The translations under genes and the position numbers were made by a program. From NCBI GenBank assembly GCA_051744845.1, contig JBNJDJ010000004.1:1-64000 (forward strand): a DNA stretch of 64,000 nt, written 5' to 3'. Under the pieces are notes generated by a model. The model was not told the origin of the DNA. It saw only the letters and a list, made by a program, of their open reading frames with translations, and made no database searches. Shown here piece after piece: positions 17,342 through 26,017 of the stretch; positions within the stretch are counted from its first letter, which is position 1, and each line of letters begins with the position of its first letter. The stretch comes from JBNJDJ01 sp051744845. Lineage in GTDB: Bacteria; Bacillota; Clostridia; Peptostreptococcales; Acidaminobacteraceae.

Positions 17342-18693
17342 ATTTTAATATCTCCTTTATTCAAATTATCAAGTATTAGTTTTTGATGTAAATAATTAAC
17401 TGTTTTTTCTAAACATTTAGAATCAATTATAAATCCAATATTCACATTAGATGCACCATAAGAAATCATTTTTACGTCTATATTTTCTTTTTCTAATACG
17501 TCAAATGTATCTCTAAAAATTGTACTAGATTTTTGAGTATTTCCAATTAAACTAATTATGCTTTGATTTTCAAAAATTTTAACAATAGCAAATTTGGATA
17601 AATTTTCTTTAAGTTCAATTAAATCATGACTATTATCAAGAGTTAATGATATACTTACTTCACTTGTAGATATCATATCTACAGAAATTTTTAATTTATC
17701 AAATATTTCAAAAACTTTTGCTAAAAAGCCATAATGGCCTAACATTCTTCTAGATTCAATATGCACCATTGTAATATCTTTTTGATATGATATAGTTCTA
17801 ATTTTAGATTCTGTATTTACTTTATTAGTTATAATTGTTCCACTAGATTCAGGTTCTAAAAAGTTTTTAATTTTAACTTCTATATCCTTTTCAATAGCAG
17901 GAAATAAAGCTTGAGGATGTAGAACTTCTGCTCCATAATAAGCCATTTCCGAAGCTTCCTTAAATGAAATAGTATTTAATTTTTTGGTGTCTTTAACTAA
18001 AGTTGGATTTGAAGATAAAATACCTTTCACATCTTTCCATAAAATTATTTGGTCTGCATTAATTGAACTTGCAATATAAGATGCTGATAGATCAGATCCT
18101 CCTCTTCCTAAAGTTGTAATATTATCATTTGTGTCTTTACCAATAAAACCTGTTACTATAGGTAAAATATCTTTTGATAATATTTTATTAATGTTTTTAT
18201 TGATATTTTCTCTACTTGTTTCTAATATTTCACTACTACCAAATTCTGAATTTGTAAAAAGTCCTATTTCCCAACTATTAAAAGCTTTAGCATTTATATT
18301 TAGTTCATTTAAGTAACTACTTAAAACAATAACAGATAATCTTTCGCCAAAACTCATTAATAAATCTAAATCTTTGTTGTTTAACTCATTATTTTTTTTA
18401 ATCAATTCTAGTTCTTTTTCTAATTTCGTTAATAATGGAACTAACTTATCAAAATCAATATTTAAATAATTACATATTTTTATGTGAATTGACTTAATTT
18501 CTTTAATATCAATAATTCCTTTTTTAGCCTTTTTACCAGCTTTTATTAGTTCATTAGTACTATTACCTATAGCACTTATTACCACAACTAAATCATTTTT
18601 AATGTTTTGTTTTATAATTTTTGCAGTATTTTTTACTCTTTTATAATTTTTTAAACTTACTCCGCCAAATTTTATTACATTTTTTTTCTTCAT
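17335..18693 (-). CDS. lysC: Aspartokinase (lysine-operon form)
   Basis: A 452-residue aspartate kinase, the committed step to lysine and threonine. Start at 18693 is chosen because AAAGGA is 11 nt upstream; the ATG at 18705 touches that site. The N terminus is VIKFGGVSLKN (usually KFGGTSV), the catalytic domain has TLGRGGSDLSA and WKDVKGILSSNP, and two ACT domains follow from about residue 300 (MVHIESRRMLGHYGFLAKVF and the C-terminal repeat). Single-chain length with tandem ACT domains suggests feedback control by lysine, alone or with threonine. It is the first gene after the lysine riboswitch. Confidence 0.94.
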   Translation of the reverse strand: MKKKNVIKFGGVSLKNYKRVKNTAKIIKQNIKNDLVVVISAIGNSTNELIKAGKKAKKGIIDIKEIKSIHIKICNYLNIDFDKLVPLLTKLEKELELIKKNNELNNKDLDLLMSFGERLSVIVLSSYLNELNINAKAFNSWEIGLFTNSEFGSSEILETSRENINKNINKILSKDILPIVTGFIGKDTNDNITTLGRGGSDLSASYIASSINADQIILWKDVKGILSSNPTLVKDTKKLNTISFKEASEMAYYGAEVLHPQALFPAIEKDIEVKIKNFLEPESSGTIITNKVNTESKIRTISYQKDITMVHIESRRMLGHYGFLAKVFEIFDKLKISVDMISTSEVSISLTLDNSHDLIELKENLSKFAIVKIFENQSIISLIGNTQKSSTIFRDTFDVLEKENIDVKMISYGASNVNIGFIIDSKCLEKTVNYLHQKLILDNLNKGDIKIC

Positions 18694-18744
18694 ATAAAAA
18701 AACATCCTTTCTATTATATTTGTTGCGCAATAATAAAGGATGTA

Positions 18745-18772
18745 ATAAAAAAAGACACTTCAAGGTGTCTTT
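18745..18772 (-). terminator. Riboswitch-controlled attenuator before lysC
   Basis: On the minus strand AAAGACACCTTGAAGTGTCTTT forms a hairpin (18751-18772) followed by a T-rich run (plus A at 18745-18753). It comes directly after the last helix of the lysine riboswitch and 50 bp before lysC, so lysine binding should favour termination here. Confidence 0.85.
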
Positions 18773-18773
18773 A

Positions 18774-18972
18774 AACACCCTCAACATTCCAGAGATAGCA
18801 CAACATTATCATTTACATATAATGACAGTATTATATTTATTCAATATAATCCCAGCATTTAAGCTTTGGTACTTAAATCTTCGGCAACTTTTCCTTTCAA
18901 ATACTTCTTTGATTCCACTCTCCATATTTTACTAATAAAAGATGCACCTCTAACCTCTTCTGGTGAGGTTTA
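18774..18972 (-). promoter_or_regulatory. Lysine riboswitch (L box)
   Basis: Reading the minus strand, all conserved blocks of the L box occur in order: AGAGGTGC, GTTGCCGAAG, ATGCTGGG, ATACTGTCAT and GTGCTATCTCTGGA. The ends AACCTCACC and TTGAGGGTG can close helix P1. It precedes an attenuator and lysC. High lysine should stop transcription of the whole seven-gene operon. This leader fills most of the gene-free stretch 18694-19035. Confidence 0.95.
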
Positions 18973-18993
18973 AATTTTATTTAATTTAAATAC

Positions 18994-19022
18994 ATACTAA
19001 CATTTATAAATATACAAGTCAA
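18994..19022 (-). promoter_or_regulatory. Promoter of the lysine operon
   Basis: Minus strand TTGACT (19017-19022) and TAGTAT (18994-18999), 17 bp apart, placed about 20 bp before the first helix of the lysine riboswitch. Confidence 0.7.
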
Positions 19023-19035
19023 GTATTTTAAAAAA

Positions 19036-21708
19036 TTATTTATGCTTAATTTTTATAGAATTTACTTGATTTCTTCCATTATCTTTAGATTTATATAATT
19101 GCTGATCAGCAGCTTTTATAAAATCATCAATTTTATCTGCAAATAATGGAAAAATAGTAGCTACTCCTAGACTTATAGTTAATACATTTTTATCTTTATC
19201 TACTTTATTAATTATTCCTAAATCTTGTACACTAGTTCGCATTTTTTCAGCTAATTTAGTAGCATCATCATTTGAAGTATTAGGAAAAAGAACAATAAAT
19301 TCCTCACCACCGTACCGAGCTACTATGTCATTTTCTCTTCTAGCAGATTGTTTTAATGAATTGGCAACTTTTTCTAAAGCTTTATCACCTTCTAAATGAC
19401 CGTATTTATCGTTATAATTTTTAAAATTATCAATATCTATCATTATAATTGATATCGGTTTGGAATTGATAATGCTTTGATTCCAAAATTGTTTTAATTT
19501 ATTAAAGAAATATTTTTTATTATATAAACCTGTTAAATTATCAATATTTAATTCTTTTTTAAGATCTTCTTTTTCTGCTTTCAAGAAGTTCTCTTTTAAT
19601 TTATGATTTTTAAAATTATCATAATAACTACTAATTAAATTAGTATATATATCGAAAAGCTCTATATCATTTTCACTAAAAGAAGCTTCTTTTGATTTAC
19701 TAATTTCTACAGTTAAAGCACCAATTAATTTATTATTAAAAAATATTCCTTTAATTAATGTTTCCTTAGTAGGAACTACATTATCTAAAAATATTTTTCT
19801 TTGTTTTTTAGTAAAATCAGGATCAGTTTTATTAGATAAATTTTTATAAACCTCAACTTTATTTTTAGGAACTTTTAAATCTTCTTTATTTAATTGAAGT
19901 TTATTTATGGGTTCAATATTATGACCTTTTGATTCAATAAAATGAATCAAACCATCTTTGTAATAATAAATAGAACCACAGTCAGCTTTGTCTATTACTT
20001 TTATAGCAATATTAAATATTTTCGCTAAAAGTTTTTCTTCACTATATTGAGCGATATTATTTATTTTATTAACCTCTAAAACCATATCTTTAAACTTTTG
20101 TAAAGTTTTAGTACGCTTTTTAACTTTTTGTTCTAAAGTGTTCATTACTTCATCTAATTTATGTGAATAAGCATTTTTTTCAGTAACATCATCAAATAAA
20201 ATGATTATTTTTTTATTATTATTTTGATTCATTATTTTTAAACTAACTTGATATACTTTATCATCAAATTCTAATTGATATCCCTTTATATGGGACTCAT
20301 CTTTTAGTTTGTTTTTTAAAAAAGCCCAAAATTGATCATTAAAAAAATGATTTATTTCAATATCATTTAATTTTTTTTCAGTTAATTTATAATCTTTTTC
20401 TAGTTTTTCGTTTATAAATCTGATTTTATCAGTTTTAAAATCTACTTCTAAAATACCTAAAGGTGTATTATCTAATAGAGAATATAATTTTTTGTTTCTT
20501 TCTTTAACAATTGTATAATCAATAGTTTCTTTTAAAATAATATATAAAATTAAAATTGAAATAATTATAAAACTATAAGGTAATAGATTTAATTTTATAT
20601 ATTCAATATTATAATGTATTTTTAAAATGTCGTGTATAGCAAATAAAGCAATAATAAAGCTACTTAAAATAACTAAATTATTAATTTGATGTATGTCAGT
20701 TATTTTAGATTCTTTTAAAGAAAAGATACTATATAATATAAAACTGATAACTAATACAATAGATAATAGCAAAATAATATTTGCATAAATAATATATAAA
20801 TTAATAGGTAAAATCAGAAATAAACTAGAAATAGTAATTAAATAATAATTTATTTTTTTAAATATTATTTTATTAAATTTTTCATTATATATTTGATTAT
20901 ATAAATTTAGAAAAACGTATAATAAAAAACTTGCTGAAACATATTCAATTTTAATAACAATATCGCTATTTATTGAATTAAATGTTAGATTATCTTTTAT
21001 TAATAAAAATCTTATTATTAAAATTACAGAATAGACAAAAAACCAAAAATTTCTTTTATTTTTGTTTAATTTTAAAATAACTAAAGTTATTAAAAATAAA
21101 ACAATAAAAGCACCAGTTAATATTAATGAATTATTATTATGAAATTTAATTAAATTATTAATATTTCTATTAGTTCCTAAATAAATTGATTCTCTAATAC
21201 CAGGTGAATTATAAAAGAAATTATCTAGTTGTAAAATAACATAAAAATCTTTCTTTTTTGAATTTAAACTTATATTATTATGTTTTTTTAATAATTTATT
21301 CTTATTAAAAGCACTTGTATAATATAAATCTTCATTGATAAAAACTTTATAATTACTATATATTTTTTGAATATACAAACTCAAATTTGTATTAATATTT
21401 TTATTACTATTAACTTTTAAATAAAAAGTACCTTTTTTATCATTTAATCTATCATTCCATGACATAGGTATATCAATTTTAATTGGTTTGTATTTATTTT
21501 TTATAATTTCATCGTATGTTGCTAATCTATTTGGTATATAATTCCACTTACCATCGAGTTCAATATTTCCTTCATTAATAGAGCTATTAATTTCAATAGC
21601 ACTGTCTAAATTTTTATTATTAGAAGATATTGAAAAAAATATACTTACCCCTATAAAAATAATTAATAATATTAATAAGGATATATATAATTTTTTATTT
21701 TTTAACAT
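19036..21708 (-). CDS. 7TMR-DISM receptor with PAS, GAF and GGDEF domains (diguanylate cyclase)
   Basis: An 890-residue membrane receptor. It has an N-terminal signal anchor, an extracellular 7TMR-DISMED2-like beta domain (about 35-185, with IDIPMSWND and LYIQKIYSNYKVFIN), seven transmembrane helices (about 190-400), a PAS domain (about 410-520), a coiled coil, a GAF domain (about 560-710) and GGDEF (about 725-890). The cyclase motif is RYGGEEF, and the product-inhibition I-site RxxD (REND) is five residues before it, so it should be active and feedback-inhibited. It makes c-di-GMP in answer to an external ligand, likely a carbohydrate or lipid, which is not identifiable. It is the largest gene in the window. 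Confidence 0.9.
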   Translation of the reverse strand: MLKNKKLYISLLILLIIFIGVSIFFSISSNNKNLDSAIEINSSINEGNIELDGKWNYIPNRLATYDEIIKNKYKPIKIDIPMSWNDRLNDKKGTFYLKVNSNKNINTNLSLYIQKIYSNYKVFINEDLYYTSAFNKNKLLKKHNNISLNSKKKDFYVILQLDNFFYNSPGIRESIYLGTNRNINNLIKFHNNNSLILTGAFIVLFLITLVILKLNKNKRNFWFFVYSVILIIRFLLIKDNLTFNSINSDIVIKIEYVSASFLLYVFLNLYNQIYNEKFNKIIFKKINYYLITISSLFLILPINLYIIYANIILLLSIVLVISFILYSIFSLKESKITDIHQINNLVILSSFIIALFAIHDILKIHYNIEYIKLNLLPYSFIIISILILYIILKETIDYTIVKERNKKLYSLLDNTPLGILEVDFKTDKIRFINEKLEKDYKLTEKKLNDIEINHFFNDQFWAFLKNKLKDESHIKGYQLEFDDKVYQVSLKIMNQNNNKKIIILFDDVTEKNAYSHKLDEVMNTLEQKVKKRTKTLQKFKDMVLEVNKINNIAQYSEEKLLAKIFNIAIKVIDKADCGSIYYYKDGLIHFIESKGHNIEPINKLQLNKEDLKVPKNKVEVYKNLSNKTDPDFTKKQRKIFLDNVVPTKETLIKGIFFNNKLIGALTVEISKSKEASFSENDIELFDIYTNLISSYYDNFKNHKLKENFLKAEKEDLKKELNIDNLTGLYNKKYFFNKLKQFWNQSIINSKPISIIMIDIDNFKNYNDKYGHLEGDKALEKVANSLKQSARRENDIVARYGGEEFIVLFPNTSNDDATKLAEKMRTSVQDLGIINKVDKDKNVLTISLGVATIFPLFADKIDDFIKAADQQLYKSKDNGRNQVNSIKIKHK

Positions 21709-21727
21709 AAAATCACCAACTATTCTT

Positions 21728-22909
21728 TTATTTATTCATAATAATAGTATATAACATTTTAATTATTTTACCAAACATATTTTCCATATCTTTTTCAACT
21801 TTTTCCAATTCTTTAGGAATATTTATATTTTGAGGACATTTTTCAATACATGCTTTACAATTAACACATTCAGATGCTAAATGATTTATTCCATTTAAAG
21901 AAAAATATTGAACTCTAGCTGCTAGGTCATTAAATACATTTTTGGCATTATAGTATTCAAAACACCCAGGAATATTTACTCCATATGGACAAGGCATACA
22001 ATAATAACAACCAGTGCAATCGATTTCCATTAAATTTAAAAATTTTTCTCGAATATTATTTATAATATTCAAATCATTTTTAGACATACTTAATTTATCA
22101 GAAGTATCTGCAATTTTACAATTTTCAATAATATGATTTTTTTCAGTCATCCCTGATAAAACGCAAGTAATTTCTTTGTGATTGTATAACCACCTTAAAG
22201 ACCATTCTGTAGGAGAATAATTTTTATTAGATTTTTTTGTAATTCTTTTTATAGATTTAGGAAATTCTTTAGATAAATTTCCTCCTCTTAAAGGCTCCAT
22301 AATAAAAACAGCTATATCTTTATTATAAGCATATTTAAGTCCTTTTTTACCAGCTTGATTTTCAATGTCCAAATAATTATATTGAATTTGACACATTTCC
22401 CAATTATAATCATCAATGATTTTATGAAAATTTTTACTATCACCATGAAAAGAAAAACCAGTATATTTAATTTTACCTAATTTTTTTGCTTCATTTAAAA
22501 ACTTAATTACTCCATTATTTTTAGCCTTCTTCCATTTTTCTAAATTTAAGTTATGAACAAGATAATAATCTATATAATCAGTTTTTAATTTAGCTAATTG
22601 ATTATCTAAAATTTCATGCATTTCTTTTTTTGAACTAGTTAACCAATGAGGTAATTTGGTAGCTAAATATATATCATTACGTAAATTATATTTATCTAGA
22701 AAATTTCCTAAAAATGTCTCGCTATTTCCAGCGTGATATGGCCATGCCGTATCAAAATAATTTATTCCTTTATCAATAGCTAATAAAAGTTGTTTCGTTG
22801 CTTTTTTTTCATTTATATTTACTGATGGAATAGCTCCAGGAAATCTCATACATCCATAACCTAAAGTAGAAATCTTGTCTCCAGTTTTAGGGACTTTTCT
22901 ATATTTCAT
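21728..22909 (-). CDS. Aldo/keto reductase with C-terminal ferredoxin-like domain
   Basis: A 393-residue AKR. Start at 22909 (MKYRKVPKTG) has AAAGGA before it; the longer frame does not. The TIM barrel has the catalytic tetrad in context: NYFDTAWPYHAG (Asp, Tyr), TKLPHW (Lys) and YLVHNL (His). The last 90 residues carry CTGCYYCMPCPYGV and a 4Fe-4S motif CVNCKACIEKCP, as in the anaerobe-specific AKRs thought to use ferredoxin-type electrons. Substrate unknown. It lies 13 bp beyond the end of folA and may be the third gene of a thyA-folA transcript. Confidence 0.88.
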   Translation of the reverse strand: MKYRKVPKTGDKISTLGYGCMRFPGAIPSVNINEKKATKQLLLAIDKGINYFDTAWPYHAGNSETFLGNFLDKYNLRNDIYLATKLPHWLTSSKKEMHEILDNQLAKLKTDYIDYYLVHNLNLEKWKKAKNNGVIKFLNEAKKLGKIKYTGFSFHGDSKNFHKIIDDYNWEMCQIQYNYLDIENQAGKKGLKYAYNKDIAVFIMEPLRGGNLSKEFPKSIKRITKKSNKNYSPTEWSLRWLYNHKEITCVLSGMTEKNHIIENCKIADTSDKLSMSKNDLNIINNIREKFLNLMEIDCTGCYYCMPCPYGVNIPGCFEYYNAKNVFNDLAARVQYFSLNGINHLASECVNCKACIEKCPQNINIPKELEKVEKDMENMFGKIIKMLYTIIMNK

Positions 22910-22922
22910 AAAATCCTTTCTC

Positions 22923-23423
22923 TTATCTTTTTTTAAAAGTTGTATAAACATGTGGAACTTTTATCTGATCTTTTTTGATTAAATCCTTATGTGTTTTATT
23001 AACTTCTATTAATTTAAATTTATCTTCAAAAGTTGGAAAATAAGTATCAGCTTCAAATTTTTTAAGATAATAAGTTATATATAAAGTATCAATATCTTCT
23101 AAAAATTGTTTATAAATAGAAGCTCCTCCAATAATATAGACATCTTTATTATTAAAATTTTCATCTACATATTCTAGAATCTCTTTTTTATTATTAAAAA
23201 CTTCTATACCTTTTTTATTATAAGTCTTATCTCTTGTTAATACTAAATTGGTACGATTTTTAAGTGGTCCATTAGGAAGTGATTCAAAAGTTTTTCTTCC
23301 CATAATAACAACAGAATTAAGTGTTTTATTTTTAAAAAATAATAAATCGCTTTTTAAATAACAAAGTAAATTGTTATCTTTTCCAATTCCATGATCTAAA
23401 GTCATTGCAACAATCATTTTCAT
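22923..23423 (-). CDS. folA: Dihydrofolate reductase
   Basis: A 166-residue DHFR that regenerates tetrahydrofolate with NADPH after the thymidylate synthase reaction. Seen are IVAMTLDHGIGKDNNLL at the N terminus, the NADPH motif VIMGRKTFESLP, IIGGASIYKQFL and the family-ending strand. The acidic substrate residue is the aspartate in LKSDLLFFK, within normal variation. It starts 10 bp after the thyA stop with GGAGTG as ribosome site, so the two form the classic thyA-folA pair. Confidence 0.95.
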   Translation of the reverse strand: MKMIVAMTLDHGIGKDNNLLCYLKSDLLFFKNKTLNSVVIMGRKTFESLPNGPLKNRTNLVLTRDKTYNKKGIEVFNNKKEILEYVDENFNNKDVYIIGGASIYKQFLEDIDTLYITYYLKKFEADTYFPTFEDKFKLIEVNKTHKDLIKKDQIKVPHVYTTFKKR

Positions 23424-23433
23424 ATTTTCACTC

Positions 23434-24300
23434 CTATATTGCTATTTCTAATCTTTTCATTTTATCTAGTGGATCGTAGTCTTTTATTTTAAAATCTTTA
23501 ATGCTAAATTCATAAAAATTAGTTTTATCAGTATCTAATATTAATTTAGGTTGTTTCATATTAGGATTTTTTTCATATCTTTTAATAAGTTTTTTGGCAT
23601 TATCAAAATGTCTATCATATATATGAAGATTTTGTACTTTGTGTAAAAATTTGCCTGGTTTTAAACCAATATGTTTAGCTATCATCATTTGAAGTGCTAC
23701 ATATTGAATTTTATTGATATGTCCAGCCATTAAATAATCATTTGATCTTTGTGTTAAACTTAAATCTAAAAATTCATCTCTTATACTCACTTCAATCATA
23801 AAAGCACAAGGTTTTAAACCCTTTTTTTCAAAGTCTTTTTCTTGCCACATATTTATAATATGTCTTCTACTATAAGGTTTTTTTTCTAGATTATTAAGTA
23901 ACTTATTCATTAAATCATAAGTATTTATTGTTGCTCCATATCTTTGACCTATTGTTCTATTACCGATATCCCATTCATCCCACCAAGTAATATTATGTTT
24001 TTCTTTAAGTAAATCTAAATCATTAGATTGATCTTGGTAAATCCATAATACTTCTTTAATTCCTGATTTCCAAGCAGTCGGTCTTAAATTAGTTATAGGA
24101 AATTCATTTTTATTAATATTATAAACTTCTACTACTTGTGTAATAAATTTAGTATAAGCTTTAGTACCATCTTTATATTCAGGTCGAACATTTTGATTTT
24201 TATCACTAAATCCATTATTTAAAATTTCTTCAATATTTCTTTTATAAATATAATCTATTTGATTAATATTTTTATTATTTACCTTTTTTAAAATTTTCAT
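23434..24300 (-). CDS. thyA: Thymidylate synthase (folate-dependent, ThyA)
   Basis: A 288-residue ThyA that methylates dUMP with methylene-tetrahydrofolate. The catalytic cysteine is in GLKPCAFMIEV, and the nucleotide-binding arginines and QRSNDYLMAGHINKIQY follow, then HIYDRHFDNA. The segment after QRS differs from the E. coli sequence but matches the Bacillota form in which HINKIQYVAL replaces PFNIASYALL. First gene of the thyA-folA pair, behind an AGGAGG-type site. Confidence 0.95.
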   Translation of the reverse strand: MKILKKVNNKNINQIDYIYKRNIEEILNNGFSDKNQNVRPEYKDGTKAYTKFITQVVEVYNINKNEFPITNLRPTAWKSGIKEVLWIYQDQSNDLDLLKEKHNITWWDEWDIGNRTIGQRYGATINTYDLMNKLLNNLEKKPYSRRHIINMWQEKDFEKKGLKPCAFMIEVSIRDEFLDLSLTQRSNDYLMAGHINKIQYVALQMMIAKHIGLKPGKFLHKVQNLHIYDRHFDNAKKLIKRYEKNPNMKQPKLILDTDKTNFYEFSIKDFKIKDYDPLDKMKRLEIAI

Positions 24301-24413
24301 ATTTCCTCCTTACATACAATATTAATTTTATCACATATTAATATAAATTAATAGGTAAAATTATTTCTCAATTCTATTATTTTGTAGTATAATTATACAG
24401 AAAGGAGATTAAA

Positions 24414-25475
24414 ATGAAATTATTAATTACAACACTAATATATATAAATATAATTACAAGCATATTTATACCTTCAAATTTTAAAAAGGAAGTTAAATTA
24501 ATGGCTGTAGGAGATATTATGATGCATTTACCACAAATTAAAGCTGGAGAGTTTCAAAATGGACATGATTATTCTCATTTTTTTGATGAAGTTTCACCAA
24601 TTTTAAAAAAAGGTGATATAACTATTGGCAATTTAGAAACAACATTAGCTGGTAAAGAACATAATTATAGTGGGTATCCTATGTTTAATGCTCCTAAAAT
24701 TTTAGCTAAAAATTTAAAGGATTCTGGTTTTACTATTTTAAATACTGCTAATAATCATTCTTTAGATAAACTTGAAAATGGAGTACTTAATACAATCGAT
24801 ACTATTAATAAAAGCAATTTAAATTATATTGGAACATCAAATAGTAAAGAAAGAAAAAATTATCCCCTACTAATTAACAAAAAAGGTATTAATTTAGCAT
24901 TTTTTTCTTATACTTACGGAACAAATGGTATACCTATTCCAAATAATAAAGATTATTTAGTAAATCTTATTGATAAAGATTTAATAAAAGAAGATCTTAA
25001 AAAAGTAGATAATAAAGAAGTAGATTTTAAAATAATTTATCTTCATTTTGGTAATGAATATAAAACTTATCCTAATAACTATCAAAAAGAATTAGTTAGT
25101 TGGTTATTTGATAATGGGTTTGATGTTGTTTTAGGATCTCATCCACATGTATTACAACCAATGGAAAAATATAATGTAAATAATAAAAGGAAATTTGTTA
25201 TATACTCATTGGGAAATTTCATTTCTAATCAGCGTGATAAGTATAGAGATAGTAGTATTATTTTAGAAATAGATCTTGAAAAAAATTTTTTAAATGGGAA
25301 AACTGATTTAAAAAATGTTAATTTTCATCCTACATGGGTTTATAGATATTATGATGAAAATAAATATAATTATAAAATTTTATTAAGTGAAAAAAATTAT
25401 GAATTTTTACCTGAAAATATAAATAAAAAAATGAAAGATACTATTAAATTAACAAAAGAAATTATAAAAAAATAA
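24414..25475 (+). CDS. CapA-family metallophosphatase-like protein, secreted or membrane-tethered
   Basis: A 353-residue protein of the PGA_cap/CapA family. An N-terminal hydrophobic segment (about 2-21) directs export. Motifs are LMAVGDIMMHLPQI, IGNLETTLAG, LNTANNHSLDK, IYLHFGNEY and VLGSHPHVLQPME, the same set of metal-site residues as in calcineurin-like CapA proteins. Homologues act in poly-gamma-glutamate capsule handling or other cell-envelope polymers; no capsule genes are nearby, so this may be a general envelope hydrolase. It has its own ribosome site AAAGGAG and a terminator. Confidence 0.88.
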   Translation: MKLLITTLIYINIITSIFIPSNFKKEVKLMAVGDIMMHLPQIKAGEFQNGHDYSHFFDEVSPILKKGDITIGNLETTLAGKEHNYSGYPMFNAPKILAKNLKDSGFTILNTANNHSLDKLENGVLNTIDTINKSNLNYIGTSNSKERKNYPLLINKKGINLAFFSYTYGTNGIPIPNNKDYLVNLIDKDLIKEDLKKVDNKEVDFKIIYLHFGNEYKTYPNNYQKELVSWLFDNGFDVVLGSHPHVLQPMEKYNVNNKRKFVIYSLGNFISNQRDKYRDSSIILEIDLEKNFLNGKTDLKNVNFHPTWVYRYYDENKYNYKILLSEKNYEFLPENINKKMKDTIKLTKEIIKK

Positions 25476-25498
25476 AAGCCCAACTAAGGGCTTTTATT
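25471..25498. terminator. Bidirectional terminator between capA-like and the winged-helix gene
   Basis: AATAAAAGCCC / GGGCTTTTATT stem with suitable T runs on both strands, joining two convergent genes. Confidence 0.9.
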
Positions 25499-25715
25499 AA
25501 ATACACTCAAATACTACTGAACGACTTTCATCATCACTTTGTTTAATCTTATCTTCTCTAAGTAACCAACCAATTGCTAATAAAAGCTTTGTTCTAGAAA
25601 GTTTGGTACTTTGTTTTAAATTAGATAAATTTGCATTTTCCAATTCATTAAGAGTTTCCCAAACAAGTCCAGCATTTTGTCCAATTTCACTTTTTGAATA
25701 CATTTTCTTTTTCAC
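25497..25715 (-). CDS. Winged-helix domain protein (DUF2582 family)
   Basis: A 72-residue protein. IGQNAGLVWETLNELENAN, LSNLKQSTKLSRTKLLLAIG and WLLREDKIKQ form a compact winged helix as in DUF2582. These are small stand-alone wHTH proteins of unknown target that may bind DNA as dimers. It has AGGGGTG as ribosome site and a monocistronic layout between a bidirectional terminator and the copper operon. It is not clear whether it is a regulator of any neighbour. Confidence 0.8.
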   Translation of the reverse strand: MKKKMYSKSEIGQNAGLVWETLNELENANLSNLKQSTKLSRTKLLLAIGWLLREDKIKQSDDESRSVVFECI

Positions 25716-25788
25716 CCCTTAAATTCTTTTTATTAATTATATATTTGTTTCTTTAAGTTGTCAAATATACTAATGTATTCAATTAATT

Positions 25789-26007
25789 TTAGTTATAATT
25801 ATTAATTTTATTTACTTTATATCCAGCTTCTTTTATAGCTTCTTTAATTTTGTCATCAGCTATATTTGTTTTTGATATAATCTCTGCTTTATCATTATCA
25901 GCATTAACTTTTATTTCATCAATACTACTAATTTTTGATAAAGATTCTTTTACTGCCTTTTCACAATGTGAACACATCATTCCTTCAATAAGTATTTCTT
26001 TTTTCAT
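25789..26007 (-). CDS. copZ: Copper chaperone (HMA domain)
   Basis: A 72-residue single heavy-metal-associated domain with MCSHC (IEGMMCSHCEKAVKE) near the N terminus and the ferredoxin-like beta-alpha-beta fold. CopZ carries Cu(I) to CopA or to a copper-sensing regulator. It lies 10 bp after the copA stop, with AGGAGG, and is the last gene of the copper operon. The HMA domains of copA in the same operon are of the same type. Confidence 0.93.
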   Translation of the reverse strand: MKKEILIEGMMCSHCEKAVKESLSKISSIDEIKVNADNDKAEIISKTNIADDKIKEAIKEAGYKVNKINNYN

Positions 26008-26017
26008 AGTTCCTCCT

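Noticed and set aside
18621..18935. 104-residue plus-strand open frame
   Set aside because: It covers the lysine riboswitch and the lysC start in antisense; the RNA element explains the sequence.
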